From the NCBI GenBank assembly GCA_963681505.1, contig OY811989.1, positions 5,535,335 through 5,599,334 on the forward strand: DNA of 64,000 nt. Reading direction: 5' to 3'. The notes beneath the pieces were generated by a model. The model saw only the letters and a list, made by a program, of their open reading frames with translations. It searched no databases and was not told where the DNA came from. The stretch's first letter is position 1; the number at the start of each line of letters is the position of its first letter. Source of the stretch: Eunapius fragilis (taxonomy: Eukaryota; Porifera; Demospongiae; Spongillida; Spongillidae). Shown here piece by piece: positions 1 to 17,061 of the stretch. Both the position numbers and the translations under genes were made by a program.

Positions 1-162
1 ACCCTTACAACCATCACATCACACCCTTACAACCATCACATCACACCCTTACAACCATCACATCACACCCTTACAAACATCACATCACACCCTTACAACC
101 ATCACATCACACCCTTACAACCATCACATCACACCCTTACAACCATCACATCACACCCTTAC
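1..162. repeat. 22-bp minisatellite in intron
   Basis: Units of CACCCTTACAACCATCACATCA, about seven, running off the left edge. Confidence 0.9.
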
Positions 163-206
163 AGTGCTCCCTTCTCAACCTTTTCATGTGACCACACCCA
201 CTACAG

Positions 207-7262
<7,056 letters not shown>

Positions 7263-7367
7263 CTGAGAGGGTGTGGCCAATATCTCCCTTTCTTTGTCCA
7301 CTTGTTGCAATGGATTCAAACCTTTCACCCTGCCCCGCCCCCATGTTTGTTCACTGCCTTGTGTACA

Positions 7368-7404
<37 letters not shown>

Positions 7405-7883
7405 TGATACAGCCAGTGTGTGTTATGCATTGTCATGTGCTCTAGCTTCCACAATGATAGTTTGATTTTATTTCATGTATTAATTAATTTTTGTTTGTTT
7501 GTTTAAAAAAACTCAGCCTTCTAAACTTTTTTTTTTTCTTCTTGCTTGGGTTTTATTTGATCATGCGTCATTTGTATGGTGAACTCTTCTCTGCCACAAG
7601 TGTCGGCGGGTCTGTATAGGCTGTAGGTGTGTCGGCGGGCCTGCATAGGCTGTAGGTGTGTCGACATGAGCTACATGTATGAAATATATTGGAATATGCA
7701 AGTCTTTCAGGTACACCACACCGAAAGGGCGCGCGTTGCTAGAAAGCTGTTTGTAGACCCCTTTCGTCAAACTACAGTTAATTGAATTCATATATGAGCA
7801 AAGTTATGTGCCGAAGGGGCAGTGTACATAAAATCCTTGAGAATCACTTCTCTATTAGTACATTATTCGATTAGTACATTATA

Positions 7884-10835
7884 ATGGCTGCTGAAAGCGA
7901 GAAGATAAGCGTTCTTATAGTTGGCGGTGGTCCCGTGGGACTCACGCTCGCCTCAGAGCTGTCCTATAGGGGGGTGAACTGCATCCTGCTCGAAAAAAAA
8001 CCTGATACCTCGGACTCCGCCAAGGCCGTTCTCATAAACTGTCGCACCATGGAACATTTCCGTCGCCTAGGTCTACAATACAAAGTGCAAGAGGCGGCAT
8101 ACCCTTTAGAGCTCCCCGTAAGCGTAAGCTGTGGGACCAACCTGCTGGGAGACGGCATCTTGTTTTCCAGTAAATTCGACTCGGCAGCAGACGTCTTGGC
8201 GGGACGAGGAAGCCGGTATATTATGTACGTGCCCGGTGCGTCCCCTACATGTCCATTGCTGTGCCCACAGTACCGGCTAGAGCCCGTGCTGAAGAACCAC
8301 CTACTGACGGCCGACAACGTTACGATGCTGTATGGCTACGAAGCCACGTCCCTGAAGCAGGACGAAGACGGGGTTACGGTGGAGGCGCGCCACACTTCCG
8401 ACGAGGGTGTGGTCACGTCCAAAACTTTCAGGGCTCAGTACGCAGTGGGTACAGATGGCGGATCCAGCTGGGTCAGGAAACAGATTGGGGTTCACACCTA
8501 TGGCAAATTCGTGGTGGCCAGGGCTTGCAGTATCACCATAAAGTCACCTGAGCTGTTTACACGTCTACAACAGCTGAATCGCACAGGAATGTATTTTGTC
8601 ATGAATACCAAGCTAACGGCTCTTGTAATAACCCTGAATGCAGAAGGTGGATTAGCCTTCCATGTCTTTTTGCCATCAAACTACTCTGATGAGCAAGTGG
8701 ATGCGGTGGTCCAGAATGCTCACCAGTGTGTCGTGGATCTGATGGGTGAGACCCTTCCATTTACCCTCATCAGTGCCCAGGGATACAACATGCACTGTCT
8801 GCTATCTACCAAGTACCAGGAGGGACGGTGCTTTCTAGCAGGGGATGCTGCCCACCAATGGCTACCAGCTGGTGGGTTGGGTCTGAACACAGGGATTAGT
8901 GATGTTGCAGACCTGGCATGGAAGCTGGAAGCTGTTCTTAAAGGCTATGGTGGTCCTCACCTCTTTGACTCCTATCAACTTGAGCGTCGGATGCTGGCGG
9001 ACTCCACAAGGCAGTTTGCTTTGAACCTAGGTAGTGAGGTTCTCCTGCGACGGCAGCATTTGCAGGCATTCCTGTTGTACACACCCCTTGTGCGCAGTGT
9101 GTTTGGTCGAATTCTTCAAACAACGCTGTTTCAACAGTTCTTCCTTGGCAATAACATCATCCTTGGATTTCAGTATTCCGCCTCCAACGTCATAGTCCAC
9201 GAATACGATGAAAGGGGCGGAGTCAAGCCACACCCATGTTCCTCAAGCAAGTACCTTCCCTCCACCCTTCCTGGGTCACGTGCCCCCCACGTGGGGTCCT
9301 TGCCTGATTGTACCTCCATCATCGATCTGTTTGGCAAGCAGTTTGTCCTCCTGCTCATTGGTGGAGAGGAAACTGACTGCCAGGCACTGAGGGATGGGCT
9401 GGCCAACAGAGGTGTCCCTCTCCAAGTGTATTCATACCCAAAGCTGCCTGAGCTATTAGCCATCTACGACCACAAGTTCTATCTAGTTCGTCCCGACGGT
9501 GTGATTGCCTGGCGTTCAGACTACCAGCCCAGTGCAATGGAGGCCAGTAGGGTAGTGGGGATAGTCCTTGGAGACATCTCCAGCACACATCTCTCACAGA
9601 GAGCCATTACACCAACACGTCATCCCATAATAACACCATCTTTTGCCAACGTGGAATATGGGGCAGTGGTGGCCTTCCTATTGCGGGGTTTTGCTAAGCT
9701 GTCCGAGATGGTCTGCATTGGGTGTGGTCTGGGTACAACATGGCTGCTGAGCGCCTTGTTCACTCACCGCCCACATGAGTTCCTTCAAGCTGTGTCCAGA
9801 CATCGTGCCCTGGTCATCAGTGGATTTGGAGATGCCGAGAAGGTTCTGAAAGTTGACCCCAATCATATCAGGGAGTTTCTCCCCTCTGACGTCTTGATCA
9901 AGGTTAATGCATTCTCTGTTAACCCCATCGATGTCCGCATGCGTCAGGGCTATGGCTCCTCTCTGTTGAAGGCTCTGGCAGGTGGGAGGTCCCTCTTCCC
10001 CCTAGTGCTGGGGCAAGACTGCTCTGGGGAAGTGGTGGCGGTGGGGGACAACGTGAGCAGGTTTGCCCCAGGAGACCAGGTGTACGCGGCCCAGAGCTTT
10101 GGGAGACAGGGAACCTATGCAGAGTACGTGACCGTAGACAAGTCCCTGTGTGCTCTGAAGCCAAGGAACATAGACCACAAACAGGCGGCTTCCCTGCCCT
10201 ACGTGGCAGCCTCTGTGTGGACAGCCCTGGTGACTGAGGTGGGGGTGTGTCCACAGTGGGTAAAGGGGAAGAGAGTGCTGGTACATGGTGGGACAGGGGG
10301 TGTCGGGTCATTTGCTGTGCAGCTCCTGAAGGCTTGGGGTGCAGAGGTGACGACCACTTGCTCCACCCACAACATCAGCCTGGCCCACAAGCTAGGTGCA
10401 GACATAGTGTTTGACTACACCACAGGAAGCTTCAGTGGTGCTCTGAAGAAGAACTATGACCTGGTTCTGGACACAGTTATAGGGAATGAGAAGGCCTCCC
10501 TGAGCGTCCTGAAGGCTTTTGGAGGGGCCAAGTATGTGACCCTCATCTCCCCACGTCTCTGCCTTGCTGGTAAGTACGGCAACTTTCTCGGGTCCTTGGT
10601 GTTTTCGTGGCTGTACCGGTACAAGGTGTTTGTGAACAGGGTGTTCTTTGGTCGAGCGTTCCATTACGTGTTGGCCCAGCCCAGTGGGTCCATCCTGGAA
10701 GAGGTGGCCAAGATGGTGGAGAGTGGGGCCGTATGCCCAGTGATAAGTTCTGTGTACAAGTGGGAAGAGATAGTTGATGCTCATCGTGATGTGGAGGCGG
10801 GGCACTCCCGTGGAAAGGTGGTGGTAACATTGTAA
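7884..10835 (+). CDS. FAD monooxygenase fused to quinone oxidoreductase-like MDR domain, copy A
   Basis: Single-exon frame of 983 codons. The N-terminal half is an aromatic-ring-hydroxylase-type FAD monooxygenase (PheA/TfdB family): dinucleotide motif VLIVGGGPVGLTLASEL near residues 9-25, a DG motif in YAVGTDGGSSWVR, and the FAD-ribityl motif FLAGDAAHQWLPAGGLG. A thioredoxin-fold tail like that of phenol hydroxylases follows (LLIGGEETD...LVRPDGVIAWR, about 480-550). The C-terminal third is a zinc-free MDR reductase like RTN4IP1/quinone oxidoreductase: GQDCSGEVVAVGD and the NADPH-binding VHGGTGGVGSFAVQ. The fusion could couple hydroxylation of an aromatic or quinone substrate to quinone reduction; that is inference. 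Lack of introns, unlike all neighbours, suggests retroposition or horizontal origin. ATG 7884 is chosen because it leads straight into the dinucleotide fold. Copy B (32566-35532) differs by about two dozen substitutions. Confidence 0.9.
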   Translation: MAAESEKISVLIVGGGPVGLTLASELSYRGVNCILLEKKPDTSDSAKAVLINCRTMEHFRRLGLQYKVQEAAYPLELPVSVSCGTNLLGDGILFSSKFDSAADVLAGRGSRYIMYVPGASPTCPLLCPQYRLEPVLKNHLLTADNVTMLYGYEATSLKQDEDGVTVEARHTSDEGVVTSKTFRAQYAVGTDGGSSWVRKQIGVHTYGKFVVARACSITIKSPELFTRLQQLNRTGMYFVMNTKLTALVITLNAEGGLAFHVFLPSNYSDEQVDAVVQNAHQCVVDLMGETLPFTLISAQGYNMHCLLSTKYQEGRCFLAGDAAHQWLPAGGLGLNTGISDVADLAWKLEAVLKGYGGPHLFDSYQLERRMLADSTRQFALNLGSEVLLRRQHLQAFLLYTPLVRSVFGRILQTTLFQQFFLGNNIILGFQYSASNVIVHEYDERGGVKPHPCSSSKYLPSTLPGSRAPHVGSLPDCTSIIDLFGKQFVLLLIGGEETDCQALRDGLANRGVPLQVYSYPKLPELLAIYDHKFYLVRPDGVIAWRSDYQPSAMEASRVVGIVLGDISSTHLSQRAITPTRHPIITPSFANVEYGAVVAFLLRGFAKLSEMVCIGCGLGTTWLLSALFTHRPHEFLQAVSRHRALVISGFGDAEKVLKVDPNHIREFLPSDVLIKVNAFSVNPIDVRMRQGYGSSLLKALAGGRSLFPLVLGQDCSGEVVAVGDNVSRFAPGDQVYAAQSFGRQGTYAEYVTVDKSLCALKPRNIDHKQAASLPYVAASVWTALVTEVGVCPQWVKGKRVLVHGGTGGVGSFAVQLLKAWGAEVTTTCSTHNISLAHKLGADIVFDYTTGSFSGALKKNYDLVLDTVIGNEKASLSVLKAFGGAKYVTLISPRLCLAGKYGNFLGSLVFSWLYRYKVFVNRVFFGRAFHYVLAQPSGSILEEVAKMVESGAVCPVISSVYKWEEIVDAHRDVEAGHSRGKVVVTL

Positions 10836-12229
10836 CCATGGAGATAGATATTGTGTAGAAGTGTTAGCTTCTTTTCTGGTCTTGTGAGTTATAAATAATG
10901 TTCTGAGTACATTTAAATAGCTCTGATGGTTCAAGAACAGTGCATGAGGGTGGTAGGCATAATTTGAACTGACTTAACTTGAATACACAGTTAAAACACA
11001 AAAACTTGATGATACTTTAACCCCGAGCGACCCTGCTTAGCAAGGAAGGTTCCTGCATTTGATATGAGCAGAGTAAAGTTCATCTGGTGATAATGCTTGA
11101 CTGTGCTTGTCAATACACTCAAAATAACAATACAATTGAAGGTGAAACTTGCAAGACCTCTGACTATGATTTTGTGACTGTGTATTTCAAGCCTTTGTAA
11201 TGATTAATTTCGATTATGAATGTTTTACATGACATAATCAAATAGCTATGTGATTCTATCCAGGTCATGATACAGAAGGGTGACTATGTAGCCTACTGTA
11301 ACTAGGTTACATGGTTACCTCCCAGCAACATGGTTACATGGTCACCCTACACTAGACAACATAGTTACATGGTCACCCTACACTAGACAACATAGTTACA
11401 TGGTCACCCTACACTAGACAACATAGTTACATGGTCACCCTACACTAGACAACATAGGTCATCCCTACACTTACACTTGAACAAACTGATTCTATTGTTT
11501 GCGAAAATTTCATTGGGGGGGGGGGGGGGGGGGGATGAAGATGGCTACTGACTAGTATTAGTCCCGTACCCAGGCCCTGTGACATAAGCATACATTGGTA
11601 GACTAGGAGCAAGGCAATCTCAGTGCCAGGCTTGTAGCAGATGTACATGGCCAACCCAGTTATTAACTATAACTCATGGGCAGGGAGGTGAGGGGGTGTG
11701 GTTTCTAGTCTCTTATGGTTGCCTCAACATAACTGGAGTTCTTGATGCTACTTTATCTGCAGTGACTGTGATTTCCTTTATGGGTTGTGGTATTCATTGC
11801 TGCCCTGTGTCCTTCCTTGATTTTATGATAATATCATGTGACCATGATGTGACTTTTTCCTGATTTCCTAGTCATTGGAAGTATGTCCTCTGTACTTTTA
11901 GGTTAGGAATGGCAGGTGTGAACTAAACATGATTGCAATCAAATGTCCAGTTCTCACCCTTTACCTAGTAGGCCTTTGTCAGCATGGCAAACAGCTGGAA
12001 TGATGAGGGGAAGGAAGTCAAACTGCCAACCCTGCTTGAAGGGAAAGCACTTGCAGCTTGGCTGGACCCTAGAGAAGATGAAAAAAAAAGGACTTCACGT
12101 CTATGCATAAGCTACTGGTGCAAGCGTTTGATGTCAATTGGTTTTACCATTTTAGACAAGTTCCAATAGCCATAAGCTGTTGCCAGGTGAATTGCTGTCT
12201 CTTTATAGAAGACAATGGACACAGAGCAG

Positions 12230-12490
12230 TTGGATAAATGTGTGAAACTAAAACAGAACCTTTGTAGTCATTTCAGTGGGATAAATGTGTGAAACTAAAA
12301 CAGAACCTTTGTAGTCATTTCAGTGGGATAAATGTGTGAAACTAAAACAGAACCTTTGTGGTCATTTCAGTGGGATAAATGTGTGAAACTAAAACAGAAC
12401 CTTTTGGTCATTTCAGTGGGATAAATGTGTGAAACTAAAACAGAACCTTTGTGGTCATTTCAGTGGGATAGATGTGTGAAACTAAAACAG
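12230..12490. repeat. 46-bp tandem repeat (mirrored at 30905-31130)
   Basis: Unit GGATAAATGTGTGAAACTAA... about six copies here and five in inverted orientation in the other arm. Copy number has changed since the duplication. Confidence 0.8.
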
Positions 12491-12959
12491 AACCTTTATT
12501 TCAAATAATTGCTGTTGACATTAGGAGACTGGAGATTTGTATGTCATAAGGTTACATGAAGTGTAGTATGGGATGTTTTTTTTTGGTAGATATTTGTTTT
12601 GTTCTCTGATAATTAAGCCTTTATACTTATTGGTGAGATCCATGATGAAATTTCAATTGTGATGAGATCCTTGTCCATTGTATTTGGATTGTGAACATAA
12701 AAAGATATTGTCCAGTCAAGAGTAAATCATATACATGGGTAAAGACAATAAAGTGAGGGCATGGTGTTATGAGTTATGAAGAGGTACAGTAACTGCACTA
12801 GCTCTTTCTTCAATAAAAATGCCCACAGATGTTTGTCCATGTAGGATCAGAGTTAGTATACGCAACTAATTAAGCAGTGAATGGTTACCTGGTGTAGTTA
12901 TTAACGCTGCCTAAGCTTTGTAAATTATGACTTATAAGAGACTAAAAGAAACTGCATAT

Positions 12960-14060
12960 AACTCAGTTGTGGTTAACCTGACCCGAAGGGAGTGTACGCA
13001 CTGGTAGTAAGGGTAAATATCCGTTTAAGAACCACATTTACTTTCAGAATCACAGCTCTCTCCACACACCGTACTTTTTATGATTTCTTTTGAAACCCAT
13101 TTTCAAATTCATCGAAGAACATATAAACTATTCGTTTGTCTCCATCCTGGTATTATTGGCCCGTTTTGGACCCTTAGGGATCGTGGGGAGGGGGGGGGGG
13201 GGGGGGGGTCAGGTGTGTGTGTGACCTAATCAGAACCAACGGTCTAGATAGCAGAAGTACTTAAAATTTCATTGAAGGGCTTACAATTAGACTTGTTACA
13301 GCTTGATTGAAAACTTTTTAATTCGCCCACTAGCTCAACCAACGATCAATACCTAGCCGCGGAATGTACACACACAACTACAATTAACCTTCGTTAATGG
13401 TTGTAAAAAGATGCAAGTTAGAAATGTTGGTGTGATGTGAGTGGGGGGGGGGGGGGGGATGACGATGTGTACACATCATGCTTTGAGGGACATGTCTATA
13501 TATAGGAGCTTATGGGCTTTAATGAACTGACTCAAAATACTCTTTGTAATAATGCCATTCTTCATGAGTGCCTGATATAAGCCTCTTTTCAAACTGATAT
13601 GTCTCAAATTTACCATACAACCCACATTGTCTTCAGCACATAGGTATAAATGTAGGCAGAGTATGCCACTCGTTCGTCTTAGCCTTTTGCAGTGTTGGAT
13701 GCCATTGTTCTGGTGGGGTCATACCACATTTAGAAGAGAATACATGTATACGAAGCTGCATAGAACTCAGTTGTGGTTAACCTGACCCGAAGGGTTTACG
13801 CACTGGTAGTAAGGGTAAATATCCGTTAAAGAACCACATTTACTTTCAGAAATCACAGCTCTCTCCACACACCGTACTTTTTTATGATTTCTTTTGAAAC
13901 CCATTTTCATATTCATCGAAGAACATGGATAAACTATTCGTTTGTCTCCATCCTGGTATTATTGGCCCGTTTTGAACCCCTTAGGGATCGTGGGGAGGGG
14001 GGGGGGGGGGGGGGGGGGGGGGTCAGGTGTGTGTGGCCTAATCAGAACCATAGATTATTT
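12960..14060. repeat. Interspersed repeat R1, two head-to-tail copies
   Basis: About 500-800 bp element with recognisable segments: CTCTCTCCACACACCGTAC, a variable G-run after GATCGTGGGGA, and a block ending near TATAGGAGCTTATGGGC. Other copies on the opposite strand are at about 21050-21840, 27830-28260, 29150-29620 and 29620-30190. No long ORF; a non-autonomous transposon family is likely, the class unknown. Confidence 0.75.
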
Positions 14061-14197
14061 AGACAGGGATCACGTGCACGCCAATTAACAGCTCCATCAA
14101 GGATTTTTCAATTGATTGAGACTGATAATATGTACAACCTGCAAAAGGATGTTATGTGTGTGCAATCAATCGTTGATTATTACATGCGCTTTTTGCC

Positions 14198-15011
14198 GTT
14201 AGGCAAAGCAAGGACACTTAATTATTACATGGACTGGAAACCACCGCGTAACGTAATACAATAAATTGTCGCAATCCTCGTTGCGCCTCGTTCCCAACCT
14301 TTTCAGACAAAAAAAGGCTTTTGTCTTAGCTTTGGAGTGGCTTACAGTTACAGAAAGCTGTTCTTTTGTTGAGATAAACCCGTTATAAGTCTTAAGGATT
14401 ACGTTAACATACGGGTCTTAGCTTCTACGTGCATGTTTGCCTCGCTACGCTACTTTGGTTAGGCTCCTGGACACACCGATGAGTAGACATTTGTTATGAA
14501 AGGTGTTTCCAGCGCTTAATGGTATGATACAAGTCCTATGTTAGTTTGTATTGAAAAGGATGTTTCTTAAAGGAAGGGCAAACGATTTTAATCGAACGAT
14601 GCGCATGTTTTGTTGTCAGGCCACTGCAAATATGGTAATAGTTATGGCCTTATTTAACGTTTCACAGTATACCAGGATGGTTTCTCTAAGTCCAGATTAT
14701 ATTTACATGATGAACGAACCTATATTTATTTCTATACATTGCCTTGAACTGATGTTTATTAATTATTGGTTCATTGCTTATTTTGAATTAGCGATGCCAA
14801 AAATGCAGAAAGGGAAGCGAAGAATGGTTTATACATAACAAAAACCAACGTCACAGCACCCCAGTCAAGTCCCAGTCTTCTGATGCACTATAACAATCAC
14901 ATCGTCGTGTACATGTACTAACTCATTAATAATTCATGAGCAACGAGGATAGCGACATGAATTTATTGTGGTTTCCAGTCCATGTAATAATTAAGTGTCC
15001 TTGGGCAAAGT
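14198..15011. mobile_element. Candidate DNA element with long terminal inverted repeats
   Basis: The segment at 14198-14252 (GGCAAAGCAAGGACACTTAATT..., ending in the GGTTTCCAGTCC complement) recurs reverse complemented at 14965-15011. It encloses an open frame 14551-14838 (95 codons, no recognised domain). The spacing suggests a short DNA transposon or its remnant. No target duplication was confirmed. Confidence 0.45.
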
Positions 15012-15408
15012 TAATGTTCACATTTTAAAGGTTTACAGTAGATATTTTTATAAAAATGAAACTTTCGTGTGGTTGAGTGGCTTGAAACACGTGGACACTT
15101 AATCATGAACCAGAGCCTTGAATATAAATACGTGGCCATCAAGTAAAGCGCGTTTCGAAGCGCTTTGAAACACGAGGCCACTAAATCATGATCTAGTTTG
15201 AAACACGTGGTCATTAAGTCATGTGAAACGTTTATTTAATCGTAATCAGAAATTTGAATCAATAATTGCAAAGGCTTGAAACACGTGGTCATGCACTGTT
15301 ATGACCTTGAACATCTGAGCTATTACTTATAATTCGCATCAGAAAAGCAAAGTACATGACACACACCTACATATTACCTATCACCATGGTTGCAATGTCG
15401 CTACCTGT

Positions 15409-15488
15409 CTCCATGGTTACAACGTTACCACCACCTTTCCACGGGAGTGCCCCACCTCCACATCACGGTGAGCATCAACTATCTCTTC
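15409..15488 (-). pseudogene. 3'-end fragment of a third FAD monooxygenase-MDR copy
   Basis: About 80 bp match the last codons and stop of the fusion gene (reading EEIVDAHRDVEVGHSRGKVVVTL on the minus strand) plus a few bases of its 3' flank. Homology ends at both sides in unrelated sequence, so this is a remnant. It lies between the inverted arms, just next to the MITE at 15597. Confidence 0.8.
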
Positions 15489-15596
15489 ATGATGGGAAAA
15501 GCACACTAAGCCTCCTACAAGTTGCCATATGGCTGGGAGATCCCCAAACTCCTTGCATCTGGTGTCAGTTATCCGAATGGAAGCTAGCCTCACATC

Positions 15597-16062
15597 CAGC
15601 GGCGGATCCAGGGGGGGGGCACTCGGGGCACGTGCCCCCCCCCCCCCCCCCCCCCCCTTCATTTATAAATTCATAACTTTTCGGGCCGCATTTTATAATA
15701 TAGCTGCACGATTGCGCTGTCTATTGATATCCGCACGCATGAACTCTACTACTGTACTATATCCCGGGCCCCCCGATACGCGACCATACTCCCCCCCCCC
15801 CCCCCCCCCCGCCCTTCGTATCGGGCCAGAAACCGACAGCACCCCCCCCCCCCCCCCCCCCCCCCCGCTCTTCGTTTTGGGCCAGAATCCGACAGCACCC
15901 CCCCCCCCCCCCCCCCCCCGCTCCTCGTATCGGGCCATAAACCGACAGCACCCCCCCCCCCCCCCCCCCCCGCTTTTCATATCGGGCCAGAAGCCGACCC
16001 CACCCCCAGCCACACCCACCATCCGTGCCCCCCCCCCCCCCCAAAACCTGTATCCGCCGCTG
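15597..16062. mobile_element. MITE with 16-bp TIRs and 5-bp target duplication
   Basis: The left end CAGCGGCGGATCCAGG (15597) matches the right end CCTGTATCCGCCGCTG (to 16062) as imperfect inverted repeats. The flanks are ACATC on both sides (15592-15596 and 16063-16067). The interior has four about 60-bp units, each with a long C-run and GGGCCAGAA-like core. No coding capacity. Confidence 0.75.
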
Positions 16063-16067
16063 ACATC

Positions 16068-16980
16068 CCTCAGCCCCACATTCCTTGCGGTTAATCCTTA
16101 GCACCGGCGCGCGCGTTCTAAACATTTCTATACACATGGTCAGGGAGATTGAAACATGGCTTGGCGATACTCGATTGCCATTGATTAACTATGTTACTGT
16201 TAGATAACCGATTAGACCTATGTCTATTCAAAGTACAAGTTATACGCAATCAAAGGTAGGAAGTAGTGTTGCCAAAACCAGTGGTACACGGAGATATTTT
16301 AAGCACACCAGAGCACTCCAGGCATGTACCCTCACATTAGTATGCATGTTCTCCGCTAATACAGCCTTGCTGTCTGCATGCATGTTTGCGTGTACATCCT
16401 ATGGAGCCCATATTATCATCCAGGTAGGAGTGTGGTCAAAAACAGTGGTGCACGGAGATAGTGTAAGGACACCAAAGTACTTCTAGTTTATAGCCTAACA
16501 TTTGTATGCATGCTCTCTACCACTACAGACAGAACTGTAAACTGAACCCATCCTTTCCCAAGCATAAACATCCATTCCAAGATGCATCTAGAGCCCTCAG
16601 AACATGTCCTCAGATTAATTACACAACTGTTGTGGTTGACTGGAACTATGGATAACTACAGTTGACTTCATATGAAGTGAATGAAGTGACTAAGGCACAT
16701 GGGTCCAGTGCTGGATTAGAAGGGCACTGAAATATAATGTCCCCCCCCCCCCCCCCCCCCCAGTTCGTACATTGTTTGATGTAGAATGGATCAGTGTGAT
16801 TGAATACCGCAGCTTTCAAAGTTCATTATAAGTTCTGTGATAGTAAGGTAGTAAATGATTGAACTTCAGAGTAATATAAGTTGTGTTTAATATCAGGTCA
16901 AAGTGATCATGTTCATCTGCAAAACAGCTTTTTAAAATTCTGCTCACATGCAAGTTCAATTCAAACTAAATAGTCACTAC
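16068..16980. other. No gene recognised
   Basis: Unique-looking AT-moderate DNA with one C-run at 16741-16760. The short frame at 16220-16486 has no recognisable domain or splice support. This is probably the 3' flank of the minus-strand microexon gene. Confidence 0.5.
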
Positions 16981-17013
16981 AGCTCTAAAAAGTCACTACC
17001 CATCTAGAAGCAG

Positions 17014-17061
17014 CTAAAGCAAGTCATTCTGTCCAAAATGTTCTTGTACGGTTCTCTTTGC
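17014..17061 (-). CDS. Terminal exon of microexon gene
   Basis: The pyrimidine-rich acceptor GTGTCTCCCTTCAAACAG precedes a phase-0 frame AKRTVQEHFGQNDLL and TAG. The preceding intron is longer (205 nt) than those inside the array. Confidence 0.5.
   Translation of the reverse strand, partial: AKRTVQEHFGQNDLL

Larger units (their letters stand above)
7890..14100. repeat. Left arm of large inverted duplication
   Basis: This stretch is the reverse complement of about 29095-35515. It carries fusion gene copy A, its 3' flank, small tandem repeats (11330-11460; 12230-12490) and the interspersed repeat R1 (12960-14060). Collinear landmarks found in both arms include the 3' flank of the gene, the G-run at 11516 (C-run at 31937), the 46-bp repeat array and the CACGTGCACGCCAATTAACAGC-like edge near 14075 (29110). 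No other gene is seen at 10836-14100. Confidence 0.85.

Noticed and set aside
15529..16137. Proline- and glycine-rich frames
   Set aside because: They come from C-runs inside the MITE.
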